Shown here: positions 17,212 through 27,343 of the stretch, piece after piece
Layout: the number at the start of each line of letters is the position of its first letter
Position numbering within the stretch: position 1 is the first letter of the stretch
Notes under the pieces: model-generated
Database searches by the model: none
The model's input: only the letters and a program-made list of their open reading frames with translations
Told to the model about the DNA's origin: nothing
DNA from: an uncultured Alphaproteobacteria bacterium
Lineage (GTDB): Bacteria; Pseudomonadota; Alphaproteobacteria; HIMB59; GCA-002718135
Direction of reading: 5' to 3'
Length of the DNA stretch: 64,000 nucleotides
NCBI GenBank assembly: GCA_902595855.1
Contig: CACJRY010000001.1
Location: 1-64,000, forward strand
Translations under genes and position numbers: made by a program

Positions 17212-20165
17212 CTTCACTAAGAAAAGAAAACTACGGTAAAATTAACAGAGAAAAAGTGCTGGGCTTTAGTTGGGATAATAAAGAATATTTTGGATATGAA
17301 GGTGACTCTCTAGCCTCTGCACTATTGGCAAATGATGTTAGAATAGTTGGTAGAAGTTTTAAATATCATCGTCCACGAGGAGTAATGTCTTGTGGCGTTG
17401 AAGAGTCAGGGGCTTTAGTAACTGTTGGATCTGGAAGTAGAAGAGATCCGAATGTTCGTGCAACAACACAAGAACTTTATTCTGGATTAAATGCCTCAGG
17501 TCAAAATGCATTTCCGAATGTTAATTTTGATTTTGGAGGTGTAAATAATTATTTAAGCCGTTTTTTTGCAGCTGGTTTTTATTATAAAACATTTATGGGT
17601 CTACCTCCATTTGAATGGGGTAAGGGAACTGGAATTTGGATGGTTTTTGAAAAAATTATTCGAAAAGCAGCCGGCATGGGTAAAGCTTCTAAGGAACCTG
17701 ATCCAGATAGCTATGAACATGCTAATGATTTTTGTGATGTGCTTGTTATTGGGTCTGGTCCTGCAGGTATTGCTGCAGCTCAAGAAATAGCTAATAATAA
17801 ATTAGATGTTATTTTAATTGAACAGGACTCTTTACTTGGAGGAAATAGTTTATCTCAAAAAGATTTTGATCCTTACCTTTTAAATACTCAACTAAAAAGC
17901 AGTGGTATTAGAGTTATGCCCAGAACAACAGCCTTTGGTATTTATGATAATACTGTTGTTGGAGCGTTGGAAAGAGTAACTGATCATTTGCCTACTCCTC
18001 ATAGTAGTTTGCCCCGCCAACGTTTTTGGACAATTAGAGCAAAACATATCATTGTAGCAAGTGGTGCTCTTGAAAGACATATTGCATTTAATAACAATGA
18101 TTTACCTGGAGCAATGACTGTAAACGCATCTAAACATTATTTAAATAGATATGGTGTTTTAACTGGAAATAATATTGTCATCTCAACAAATAATGACTCT
18201 GTATATCAAACAGCTAAAGAATTGCATGAGGCAGGCTCAAAAGTTACAATTTTAGACTCAAGAGACAATGTCAATCATGATTTATCAAAAGACATTGATC
18301 TTCATTTAAATACTCTGCCATTTAGTATTAATGGTAGAAAAAAAATTGACGGTATTGATGTTTGTAAAACAACAGATCTATCAAATAAAAATACAATTAT
18401 TTGTGATCAAGTTTTAATGTCAGGAGGCTGGTCACCAATTGTTAATCTTGTGTCTCACCGAGGTATTAAACCTACATGGAATCAAGAAAACTTATGTTTC
18501 ATTCCGGGACAAATTAAAGAGAATATTTCTGTTGTAGGATCGGCAAAAGGTATTTGGGATGAAAAGAATTGCATAGAGTCAGGCTTTGTTGGTGCTAATG
18601 AAGCAATGAATACTTTTGGTATGCACAAAAAAGAAATTTCTTTTCCATCAGTAGGGGGGTGGTCAAATCCGATAGAACCTTTATTTGAAGTTAAATCAAA
18701 TAAATTTCCATCAAAAAGTTTTGTCGACTTTCAACATGATGTAACTGCTGAGGATGTAAGGTTAGCACACAGAGAAGGTTTTATCTCTGTTGAGCATTTA
18801 AAAAGATACACCACTCTAGGAATGGCAAACGACCAAGGCAAAATGGGCAATATAATTGGTTTATCTCTTATGGCGGAACAACTAGATAAAACTATTCCAC
18901 AAGTTGGAACAACAGTTTTTCGACCACCCTATACACCAGTTCCAATAGGTGCTTTAACAGGAAGAAATGTTGGAAAGCATTTTAGGCCTTTAAGAGTAAC
19001 ACCAATGCATCAATGGAATATTGATCATGGAGCAAAAATGATTGAGGTTGGTCTTTATCAAAGACCTTGGTACTACCCTAAAAAAAATGAAACATTGAGT
19101 GATTCATATATTAGGGAGACAACAATTGTTAGAAAAACAGTTGGTATTTGTGATGTGACATCACTGGGTAAAATTGCTATTCAAGGTCCTGATGCAACAG
19201 AACTCGTAAATCGTATTTACACAAACCCCTTTGCAAAACTTCCAATTGGTAAAGCACGGTATGGAATTATGTTACGCGATGATGGTATTGTGATGGATGA
19301 TGGTACGTCATGGAGACTCGGTGAAAATGAATACTTTATGACTACATCAACCGCAGCTGCTGCAAAAGTGATGTCGTGGTTAGAAGAGTTACTCCAGACA
19401 AGATGGACAGATTTAAAAGTTAATGTGACAAGCGTCTCTGAACAATGGGCAGGTGCCGCAATCGCTGGTCCAAAATCTCGAGATGTTTTGAATGAATGTG
19501 TTTTTGATGCAAGTGAAATTACAAATGATAATTTACCTTTCATGGGAGTACTACAAACTAAACTCAAAGATGGCACACCATGTAGAGTTGTTAGAATAAG
19601 TTTTTCAGGAGAGTTAGCGTACGAGATGTATATTGAGTCTGATTATGCTCATGGAATGATGGACTTATTATGGGAAAGTGCTCAAAAATATGATGGTTGT
19701 TTATATGGTCTTGAAGCTTTAGGAGCTTTAAGGGTTGAAAAAGGACATGTAACTGCTGCTGAGCTTGATGGAAGAGTAACAATTGATGATGCTGGTTTGG
19801 GAAAGATGGCATCAACAAAAAAATCCTACATTGGAAGTGCTATGAGAAAAAGAGGAGTTCTAAGTGCGGATGATAGAGACATGCTAGTTGGTTTTTTCCC
19901 TATAAATGAAAAAGAAACTTTTAATGCTGGCACAATTGTTTGTGAAAAAAATAATATTAAAGGGCAGGGCGTGGGTCGTATAACGTCAGTTACTCATTCG
20001 CCAGAGTTAGGCCATTGGATTGGAATAGGGTTTGTTAAAGGAGGTCTTGAAAAGTGGAAAGATATAACACTGATAGGTGCAGATCCAGTAAGAAACAAAC
20101 AAATGGAAATAAAAGTTGTATCACCTCATATGATTGATCCAGAAGGTAAGAGAATGTATGCTTAA
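17208..20165 (+). CDS. soxA: Sarcosine oxidase alpha subunit
   Basis: 985 aa; N-terminal Fer2-like domain (SFKYHRPRGVMSCGVEE), FAD domain VIGSGPAGIAAA, C-terminal GcvT-like domain. Confidence 0.93.
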   Translation: MTSLRKENYGKINREKVLGFSWDNKEYFGYEGDSLASALLANDVRIVGRSFKYHRPRGVMSCGVEESGALVTVGSGSRRDPNVRATTQELYSGLNASGQNAFPNVNFDFGGVNNYLSRFFAAGFYYKTFMGLPPFEWGKGTGIWMVFEKIIRKAAGMGKASKEPDPDSYEHANDFCDVLVIGSGPAGIAAAQEIANNKLDVILIEQDSLLGGNSLSQKDFDPYLLNTQLKSSGIRVMPRTTAFGIYDNTVVGALERVTDHLPTPHSSLPRQRFWTIRAKHIIVASGALERHIAFNNNDLPGAMTVNASKHYLNRYGVLTGNNIVISTNNDSVYQTAKELHEAGSKVTILDSRDNVNHDLSKDIDLHLNTLPFSINGRKKIDGIDVCKTTDLSNKNTIICDQVLMSGGWSPIVNLVSHRGIKPTWNQENLCFIPGQIKENISVVGSAKGIWDEKNCIESGFVGANEAMNTFGMHKKEISFPSVGGWSNPIEPLFEVKSNKFPSKSFVDFQHDVTAEDVRLAHREGFISVEHLKRYTTLGMANDQGKMGNIIGLSLMAEQLDKTIPQVGTTVFRPPYTPVPIGALTGRNVGKHFRPLRVTPMHQWNIDHGAKMIEVGLYQRPWYYPKKNETLSDSYIRETTIVRKTVGICDVTSLGKIAIQGPDATELVNRIYTNPFAKLPIGKARYGIMLRDDGIVMDDGTSWRLGENEYFMTTSTAAAAKVMSWLEELLQTRWTDLKVNVTSVSEQWAGAAIAGPKSRDVLNECVFDASEITNDNLPFMGVLQTKLKDGTPCRVVRISFSGELAYEMYIESDYAHGMMDLLWESAQKYDGCLYGLEALGALRVEKGHVTAAELDGRVTIDDAGLGKMASTKKSYIGSAMRKRGVLSADDRDMLVGFFPINEKETFNAGTIVCEKNNIKGQGVGRITSVTHSPELGHWIGIGFVKGGLEKWKDITLIGADPVRNKQMEIKVVSPHMIDPEGKRMYA

Positions 20166-20724
20166 TAGAAATTCAGCAATTATAGAAAAGTATAATACTG
20201 GAAAATATCCGTTTGAAGATAATATTGAAATTATATTTTTTGAAAACTGCAATCTTATAATTCAACAAATTGCTGCATGGCCTGATGAAATATCAAATGT
20301 AGATAAGTTTTTTTCTGATCAATTAGGAGTTCAAAAAAATATTGATTTTAATAGAGGAAAAATTCTAAACAACAATTCACTATGGAGAATGGAACCTTCT
20401 AAATGGTGGTTATTAGGCAGTACAATAAATTTGCCAGAGAATCTCGGAACATCACTTGAGCTATCTCACGCTTTTACCTCAATTACAATTAAAGGTGCAA
20501 AAAGTGACATCTTACTTAATAGACATTTACCTCTTGATCTACGATTAGATAATTTTCCAATATATTCATCAGCAAGTTCAGCAATTCACCATGTAAGTGT
20601 CAAACTTTTTAGACTTAGTGAGAAAGAATTTAAACTTTTTATTCCTAGAGGTTTCGCTTTATCTATTTGGGAAATTTTGCTCGAGACAGCTTCTCAATTT
20701 GGTTATGAAATAATAGACAGTTAA
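20158..20724 (+). CDS. soxG: Sarcosine oxidase gamma subunit
   Basis: Position after soxA, SSAIHHVSVKLFRLSEKEFKLFIPRGFALSIWEIL. ATG at 20158 overlaps the soxA stop. Confidence 0.75.
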   Translation: MLNRNSAIIEKYNTGKYPFEDNIEIIFFENCNLIIQQIAAWPDEISNVDKFFSDQLGVQKNIDFNRGKILNNNSLWRMEPSKWWLLGSTINLPENLGTSLELSHAFTSITIKGAKSDILLNRHLPLDLRLDNFPIYSSASSAIHHVSVKLFRLSEKEFKLFIPRGFALSIWEILLETASQFGYEIIDS

Positions 20725-20766
20725 AGTTATTAGACATTATTCTTTTTCCATACTAAACATTTATTT

Positions 20767-21942
20767 ATGATTTTTACTAAGGAAGAATATTTATCCAGAT
20801 TATCAAAAGTAAAAAATATAATGGTTCAAAAGAATATGGATGTAATCATCCTGACCGATCCATCAAATATGAATTATTTAACTGGTTATGATGGTTGGTC
20901 TTTTTATGTTCCACAAGGAATAATTGTGGCTTTAGACTTGAGTGAACCAATATGGTTTGGAAGGAGACAAGATTCTAAAGGAGCAAAGGTAACAACTTAC
21001 CTTCAAGATAAAAATATTATTTATTATCCTGAGGATTTTATTCAAGCACCACCAAGACATCCTTATGATTTTGTATCATCTTTTATTCATGAAAATAATT
21101 GGGCGAACAAAAATATAGGGGTTGAAATGGATGCCTATTATTACACTGCAGAGAATCATTACAGATTAACATCAACCTGTCCTAATGTTAATTTTAGTGA
21201 TGCAACACTTTTAGTGAACTGGATAAGATTAATTAAGTCCGAAAATGAAATAAATTATATGAAAGAAGGAGCTAAACTTGTTGAAACTGGAATGATGACA
21301 GCATACGAAAATATTAAGCCTGGAGTTAAACAGAGTTATGTTGCTGGAAAAATCCAAAATAGTCTTATCGGTGGAAATGAAGAAATTAATATAGGTGGAG
21401 AATATGCAGGTTTAACAACTATTTTAGCAAGTGGAGTTTCTGCATCAGCCTCACATTTAACACCCAAAGATAATTTATTTAATAATAATGAGGGTACCAT
21501 TATTGAGTTAGCGGGTGTTAAGCATCGATATCACTGTCCCTTATCTAGAACTGTTTATTGTGGAAATCCTGACTCAAAAATTTCAGATACCATGAAAATA
21601 ACCAATGAGGGAGTGGAGCAAGCAATTTCTACTATTAAACCTGGTAAAACAGCTCACGATGTTGCTGTTGCTTTTTGGTCAGTCTTAGAAAAAAATGGTA
21701 TCGAAAAAGACTCGCGCCTTGGTTATGCTATAGGAGTTGGGTATCCTCCTGATTGGGGAGAGCACACTATGTCTATCAGAAAAAACGATATGACGATATT
21801 GCAACCCAATGTTACGTTTCATATGATTGCAGGAATGTGGATGGATACTTGGGGTTTGGAAGTTAGTGAGTCAATTAATGTGACAGAGAATGGATGTGAG
21901 CTTTTATGTAATCTTTCAAGGGATTTACATATAGTAAACTAA
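20767..21942 (+). CDS. doeA: M24-fold hydrolase, DoeA/EutD ectoine hydrolase-like
   Basis: 391 aa; MNYLTGYDGWSFYVPQGIIV and GYAIGVGYPPDWGEHTMSIR ... HMIAGMWMDTWGLEVSESINV resemble ectoine hydrolase rather than aminopeptidase P. Confidence 0.65.
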   Translation: MIFTKEEYLSRLSKVKNIMVQKNMDVIILTDPSNMNYLTGYDGWSFYVPQGIIVALDLSEPIWFGRRQDSKGAKVTTYLQDKNIIYYPEDFIQAPPRHPYDFVSSFIHENNWANKNIGVEMDAYYYTAENHYRLTSTCPNVNFSDATLLVNWIRLIKSENEINYMKEGAKLVETGMMTAYENIKPGVKQSYVAGKIQNSLIGGNEEINIGGEYAGLTTILASGVSASASHLTPKDNLFNNNEGTIIELAGVKHRYHCPLSRTVYCGNPDSKISDTMKITNEGVEQAISTIKPGKTAHDVAVAFWSVLEKNGIEKDSRLGYAIGVGYPPDWGEHTMSIRKNDMTILQPNVTFHMIAGMWMDTWGLEVSESINVTENGCELLCNLSRDLHIVN

Positions 21943-21970
21943 TATATTGTGAATTAGTATATTTAACTCA

Positions 21971-21999
21971 TTGACAAATCAAAGCTGAATTGTTTTAAA
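21971..21999 (+). promoter_or_regulatory. Possible sigma70-type promoter for fccAB-like genes
   Basis: TTGACA, 17-nt spacer, TTTAAA just upstream of the ATG at 22008. Confidence 0.35.
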
Positions 22000-22007
22000 T
22001 TATAAAT

Positions 22008-22334
22008 ATGAAAAAATTATTATTTGTTATTTTTTTACTAACATTTTTTTGCAAATTTGCATTTTCAGATGAACAACAAATTATTGCAATGGGTGATATT
22101 GAATATGGAGAATATCTAGGTGCTGAATGTGTGTCATGTCATCAACAGAAAGGAGCAAGTGAAGGTATTCCTGCAATTCATGGTATGGATGCAGAGGTTT
22201 TCGTTGCATTAATGCTTGCTTACAGAGCAAAAGAGATGGAGAATCCTGTTATGAGAATGATCGCTGGGAGACTTAATGATGAACAAATTGGCTCTTTAGC
22301 TCTTTATTTTAGTCAATTAGAACCGCCAAAATAA
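22008..22334 (+). CDS. Small monoheme c-type cytochrome, flavocytochrome c sulfide dehydrogenase cytochrome subunit-like
   Basis: 108 aa with signal peptide and CVSCH heme motif; directly upstream of the fccB-like gene. Confidence 0.75.
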   Translation: MKKLLFVIFLLTFFCKFAFSDEQQIIAMGDIEYGEYLGAECVSCHQQKGASEGIPAIHGMDAEVFVALMLAYRAKEMENPVMRMIAGRLNDEQIGSLALYFSQLEPPK

Positions 22335-22400
22335 TCATTTTTCTTTTACTTACTCTTAAAAGCTGATAACATCTTTATAGTCATTTACAGGGAGGACAAA

Positions 22401-23666
22401 ATGTCAAAAATTTCAAGACGTGCTTTTACAGGTCTTGCTGCTGCCTCAGTTGGAACGCTTGCATTTCCATCAATTTCACTTGGTGCTGTACCAAAAGTTG
22501 TAGTTATTGGAGGCGGAGCAGGTGGTGCAACCGCAGCAAGATATATTGCGAAAGACTCTGGTGGCGCAGTTCATGTTACACTAGTTGAGGCTTCAAAGCG
22601 ATACTACACATGTTTTTTTTCTAATATTTATTTAGGTGGATTTAGAAATTACGCTTCCATAGGACATAATTACTATGGGCTAGCTGTAAACCAAGGTGTT
22701 AACGTAGTTCATGAGTGGGCTGTTTCTGTTGATGCAGTTGCTAGAAAGGTCAAATTAGGTTCTGGGGAACATCTTTCGTATGATAAACTTGTTATTTCAC
22801 CAGGTATTGATCTTAAATATGATAAGATTAATGGATACTCTGCTGCAGTCCAAGATAAAATGCCTCATGCATGGAAGTCAGGTACACAGGTTCAGTTATT
22901 GAGAAATCAGGTTATGAACATGAAACAAGGTGGAACTTTTGTAATGGTTCCTCCACCTAATCCATATAGATGTCCACCTGGACCATATGAAAGAGTGTCT
23001 ATGATTGCTCATCAATTTAAACAATCTAATCCTACAGGAAAAATCGTTATCTTAGACCCTAAACCTAAATTTTCTAAACAAGGTTTATTTGAGGCAGGAT
23101 GGCAAAAACATTATCCAGGCATGATAGAGTGGATTAGTTCAGAGGATCATGGCGGGCTTAAAAATGTAAATGCTTCTACAATGGAGTTTGAAACAGATTT
23201 AGATACATTTAAAGCTGACGCTGCATGTGTTGTCCCAGCTCAAAGAGCTGGTGCTATTGCAATGGCAGCAGGCGTTAACAATGGTGATTGGTGTCCTATT
23301 GTTCCTGCATCTATGCAATCTCAAGCAGATGAAAATATTTATGTTTTAGGTGATGCATCTGTAGCTAAATCAATGCCTAAGTCAGGTTTTTCAGCAAACA
23401 GCCAAGCCAAAGTAGCAGCTAATCATATCAGAGGTGCTTTGACAGGAAGTAAAGTATTTGATGCTCGTTATTCAAATACCTGCTGGTCACTAATTGCTCC
23501 TGATGATGATGTTAAAGTTGGAGCAAGTTATGTTGCTGGTGCAGAAGCTATTGATGTTGAAAGTAAATTTATTTCACAAGCTGATGACACTAGTGAAACA
23601 AGAGCAGCTAACTATCAAGAATCTATAGATTGGTACAATGGTATGACTGCTGATATGTTTTCTTAA
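22401..23666 (+). CDS. fccB: Flavocytochrome c sulfide dehydrogenase flavoprotein subunit (FccB/SoxF-like)
   Basis: 421 aa; Tat-like signal SRRAFTGLAAAS; VVVIGGGAGGATAARYIA; NPYRCPPGPYERVSMIA. Confidence 0.88.
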   Translation: MSKISRRAFTGLAAASVGTLAFPSISLGAVPKVVVIGGGAGGATAARYIAKDSGGAVHVTLVEASKRYYTCFFSNIYLGGFRNYASIGHNYYGLAVNQGVNVVHEWAVSVDAVARKVKLGSGEHLSYDKLVISPGIDLKYDKINGYSAAVQDKMPHAWKSGTQVQLLRNQVMNMKQGGTFVMVPPPNPYRCPPGPYERVSMIAHQFKQSNPTGKIVILDPKPKFSKQGLFEAGWQKHYPGMIEWISSEDHGGLKNVNASTMEFETDLDTFKADAACVVPAQRAGAIAMAAGVNNGDWCPIVPASMQSQADENIYVLGDASVAKSMPKSGFSANSQAKVAANHIRGALTGSKVFDARYSNTCWSLIAPDDDVKVGASYVAGAEAIDVESKFISQADDTSETRAANYQESIDWYNGMTADMFS

Positions 23667-23690
23667 AACTTTTAATTAATAGAGACAAAT

Positions 23691-23713
23691 AAAGGCGGCT
23701 ACTAGCCGCCTTT
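23691..23713. terminator. Bidirectional rho-independent terminator between fccB and soxB
   Basis: AAAGGCGGCT-ACT-AGCCGCCTTT followed by T-tract; the genes are convergent. Confidence 0.9.
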
Positions 23714-25399
23714 TTAAATTCCCTTCACTGTTACTGGATTATTATATTTTGGTTTAATAATTTTTTCATTTGATACATAATTTTCTAACAATTTATAAAT
23801 AGGAGGTCCTTCAACTTCAGGATTTATTGATCCCCAACCTCCAACAGTATATTTTTTTTGCGACTCAATTTTTTCACCATTAGATAATTTTAAATCATTT
23901 ATTCGATTTCCCATTGTGTTCTTAGGCTGGCAAGTATAAGTCATTCCTCCAACTCTAACCATATCCCCTCCTTGTTGGAAAAAAGGGTCTGGATTAAATA
24001 TGTTATCACATACGTCTTCTAAAAGATTTTTTATAGTCTCACCACTCATCTCAGTTCTATATACTTCTGGATAATTCATTGAAGTTTGCGAATAAATATC
24101 ATCAATAGTTATCTTTTGACCTGGCAATAAAGTTGTTCCCCATCTAAAGCCTGGGCTTAATGAAATTTCGGTATCTCTTTCCTGAATAATTGCATCACAT
24201 ATAACACTATCCCAAGGTCCACCAAAATTACCTCTTCTGTAAAGTAAAGTTTCAGCTGCTCCTACGACACGGTTACATTCTTCTTCATATGGTTCTCTAA
24301 TTTTATCAATCAATTGCGTCATTTCTGGATCAGGCTGAATTACATCTGAAAAAATCGGTATTAAATTTGATGAGAAATCAACAACTCTGCCATTGTCGAC
24401 TTTTAAGTCAATCCTTCCTAAATATTTACCATGAGATCCAGATGAAAGAAGTAAAGTATTTTTAATCTTAATTGCTCTTGGAATAGCATCATGAGTATGT
24501 CCAGTTAACACAACATCAACATTATCTAGAATAGACGCTAATTTCTGATCTACATCGAACCCATTATGCGATAATAAAACCACTACTTCAGCACCATTCT
24601 TTTTTGCTTTATTTATATTTTTTTGAATGATTTCTGGTCTTATTCCAAAAGACCAACCCTCAACTAAGTATCTTGGATTAGCAATAGGAGTATATGGGAA
24701 GTGTTGTCCTATAACCGCAATTTTAACACCCCCTTTTTCAAAATAAGATGTACTTTCAAAGACAGGTTCATCCCATTCTGTATCAAAAACATTTCCACCA
24801 AGAAATGGAAAATCTATTTTATCAATTAGTTCACTGAGACGATCCTGGCCAAGTGTAAACTCCCAATGACCTACCATAGCGTCTGGCTTTAAGAGGTTCA
24901 TTGCTTCTAACATATCTTCCCCTTGAGTTTTTAAAGAAGTGTATGAACCTTGCCATGTGTCACCACCATCTAATAAAAGTACTTTGTCTTCTCCTCTTTC
25001 AGCCCTGATGTTTTTAATCAAGCTAGCTGTTCTATCTAATCCTCCCAGTTTGCCATACTCTCTAGCTAATGGAATGTAGTCCAGCATAGTATGTGCGTAT
25101 GCAAGTGGTGTGTTGGGCTCAATGCCAAAATAATCTAAAAAAACTTTTCCAACAAGATGAGGAGGAATGCCTTCGTATTTTCCAATGCCAAAATTTTCTG
25201 ATGGTGGTCTAAAAAAAACAGGTTTAAGTTGACCATGTATATCAGTTATATGCAGTAGAGTAATTTGACCTTTTGAGTCAAATTTTAAAAGATCATTTTC
25301 AGAAATTGCTTGTTTAGCGGCAACTGTGCTCCAACTTTTCCCCCCAATCAACATTGCTGTAATTGTAGCTAATTGAAGAAATTCTCGCCTCGATTGCAT
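23714..25399 (-). CDS. soxB: Thiosulfohydrolase SoxB
   Basis: 561 aa; 5'-nucleotidase/metallophosphatase motifs LLHITDIHGQLKP, LLLDGGDTWQGS, VLLSHNGFDVD, VVLTGHTHDAIP. Confidence 0.9.
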   Translation of the reverse strand: MQSRREFLQLATITAMLIGGKSWSTVAAKQAISENDLLKFDSKGQITLLHITDIHGQLKPVFFRPPSENFGIGKYEGIPPHLVGKVFLDYFGIEPNTPLAYAHTMLDYIPLAREYGKLGGLDRTASLIKNIRAERGEDKVLLLDGGDTWQGSYTSLKTQGEDMLEAMNLLKPDAMVGHWEFTLGQDRLSELIDKIDFPFLGGNVFDTEWDEPVFESTSYFEKGGVKIAVIGQHFPYTPIANPRYLVEGWSFGIRPEIIQKNINKAKKNGAEVVVLLSHNGFDVDQKLASILDNVDVVLTGHTHDAIPRAIKIKNTLLLSSGSHGKYLGRIDLKVDNGRVVDFSSNLIPIFSDVIQPDPEMTQLIDKIREPYEEECNRVVGAAETLLYRRGNFGGPWDSVICDAIIQERDTEISLSPGFRWGTTLLPGQKITIDDIYSQTSMNYPEVYRTEMSGETIKNLLEDVCDNIFNPDPFFQQGGDMVRVGGMTYTCQPKNTMGNRINDLKLSNGEKIESQKKYTVGGWGSINPEVEGPPIYKLLENYVSNEKIIKPKYNNPVTVKGI

Positions 25400-25429
25400 T
25401 ATGTTACTCTAAATAATTACCTTTAATAA

Positions 25430-26083
25430 CTATTCGTCTTCTGGAGTTACATCAATATCTCTAGCTTTTCCAATAATATTTGTAGATACTTGACAATTAG
25501 TCATACAAGGATTCCCATGTGTATTCACGATGTCTGGTCTTGGATCAGGTAATAAAAAACCATCTTTATTTGGCATCTCTATTTCACCAATATTTTTATC
25601 TGATAAAACAAAATCTTCTTCGATTATGTCACCCATATATAGAAGATAGGCTACAATTTCATACGTTTCATCATAAGATAGGGATTGAGCTTCACCATAA
25701 GGCATTGCTCTATAAATGTAATCAAAGATTGTAGAAGCAAAGGGCCAGTAACTTGTAGTAGTTTTCTCTGGATCATGTGAAGCTAAACTCCCCTCACCTC
25801 CAACGAGAGGAGGCCACCTATCTGCCCCTTCACCAAAATCACCATGGCATGCTGCACATACTTCAGCATATATTTCCTCTCCAGAAAAAGCAGTCCCACT
25901 TCCAATTGGTGCGCCAAACCCATCAGGCCTTACATCAATATCCCATCCTGCCACTTCTTCAGAAGAAGCAATCTGCCCTAAATTGAATTTTCTATCACTA
26001 GCTGTAGCTGTATTTGCTATAAATATTATTAATGAAAAGCCTAGTATGCATCTAGCCAAGCCTAACATTATCGACCTTTCCAT
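25430..26083 (-). CDS. soxD: SoxD-like c-type cytochrome (sulfane dehydrogenase cytochrome subunit)
   Basis: 217 aa; signal peptide, one CAACH heme motif; immediately follows soxC. Confidence 0.8.
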   Translation of the reverse strand: MERSIMLGLARCILGFSLIIFIANTATASDRKFNLGQIASSEEVAGWDIDVRPDGFGAPIGSGTAFSGEEIYAEVCAACHGDFGEGADRWPPLVGGEGSLASHDPEKTTTSYWPFASTIFDYIYRAMPYGEAQSLSYDETYEIVAYLLYMGDIIEEDFVLSDKNIGEIEMPNKDGFLLPDPRPDIVNTHGNPCMTNCQVSTNIIGKARDIDVTPEDE

Positions 26084-27341
26084 TTTTTGAGACTAGCCAA
26101 GTTGCAATTGAATTATTGTGATAAATTGAATTCACCCCTCTAATTTTTTGAAGCTCACTAATAGTTGGTTGTACGTAATTTGTCTCATCAATTGCTCTTG
26201 ATTGTAGTAGCAATTCCTCACCATTCCATTCAAATGGTAAAGTAAATCTAGTTAATGATTTGCTTAGGACTGGTGAGTGTAGTTGAGCAGTTTTCCAATT
26301 CTTACCACCATCAATGGAAACGTCTACACGTTTAATTTTACCTCTGCCTGACCAAGCAAGACCTCGTAATTGATGCAATCCTTTTGCAAGTATTGGTTTT
26401 TCAGGACTTGGAGAAGTTATGACCGATTTAGCATCCATAACCCATGTAAACATTCTAGCTTTTCCACTTGTTAACAAATCTGTATATTTAGAGGTTTCTT
26501 CTCTAGTCATATAAGGTTTGTCACCAAACTCTAGTCGTCTAATCCATTTTACCCACATATTACCTTCCCAACCGGGAACTACGAGGCGCGCCGGATAACC
26601 TTGTTCAGGTCTTAATGCTTCTCCATTCATTGCCCATGCAATGATACAATCATCTAAGATTTTTTCTATAGGAATAGAACGTGTCATTCCTGATGAATCA
26701 CTGCCTTCCGCTAAAACCCACTTGGCTTTTTCTTTTAACCCTGTCTCTAAAATAAGATCCGATAATTTAACACCTGTGTATTGAACATTATGAACCATTC
26801 CAAATGTGTATTGGCAGCCATTTAATTGCGATCCTCTCCATTCCATTCCACCATTTGCAGCACACTCAAGAAAATAAAATTTGTTTGTTTGAGGAAAGCG
26901 TTTTAAGTCATCAAGAGTAAATATCATTTCTCGATCTACCAAACCATTGATCATTAGTCTAAAGTCTTGAGGATTAATAACTGAAACACCACCATGATGT
27001 CTTTCAAAGCATAGGCCATTTGGTGTTACAATTCCTTCTAGATCTTGTAATGGAGTAAAATTAACTGAAGACTCAGCACTTGCTGTAAGCCACTCAACAT
27101 TTCTTCTTATGACATGTCCCTCAAATTCCGAAGGCATGCCGTAAGGATTTACATCAACACCGTCACCAAGATACTGAGTCCACTCCGGAAGGTTCGGTGG
27201 CAAGTTTTCAGGATTTGCCTCTTCTGATAAAAGTTTTTTTGGAGCCAATGAAAAAGCTCCAATACTTGACGCACCAATTATTAGGTCTCTACGATTAATT
27301 TTTTTAAATGTAGATAATTCTTTTTTTTTATTTTTTTTCAC
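26052..27341 (-). CDS. soxC: SoxC, molybdopterin sulfane dehydrogenase
   Basis: 429 aa; Tat signal NRRDLIIGASSIG, FFLECAANGGMEWRG, sulfite-oxidase-family dimerisation domain. Confidence 0.92.
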   Translation of the reverse strand: MKKNKKKELSTFKKINRRDLIIGASSIGAFSLAPKKLLSEEANPENLPPNLPEWTQYLGDGVDVNPYGMPSEFEGHVIRRNVEWLTASAESSVNFTPLQDLEGIVTPNGLCFERHHGGVSVINPQDFRLMINGLVDREMIFTLDDLKRFPQTNKFYFLECAANGGMEWRGSQLNGCQYTFGMVHNVQYTGVKLSDLILETGLKEKAKWVLAEGSDSSGMTRSIPIEKILDDCIIAWAMNGEALRPEQGYPARLVVPGWEGNMWVKWIRRLEFGDKPYMTREETSKYTDLLTSGKARMFTWVMDAKSVITSPSPEKPILAKGLHQLRGLAWSGRGKIKRVDVSIDGGKNWKTAQLHSPVLSKSLTRFTLPFEWNGEELLLQSRAIDETNYVQPTISELQKIRGVNSIYHNNSIATWLVSKNGKVDNVRLG

Positions 27342-27343
27342 AA

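Noticed and set aside
17566-18080. Short ORFs overlapping sarcosine oxidase alpha subunit
   Set aside because: Embedded in a confident 985-aa CDS; no independent evidence.
20767-21942. Annotation as creatinase, tempting because of neighbouring sarcosine oxidase
   Set aside because: C-terminal motif GYPPDWGEHTMSIR...GMWMDTWGLEVSES fits DoeA-type ectoine hydrolase better than creatinase; left as DoeA-like with moderate confidence.
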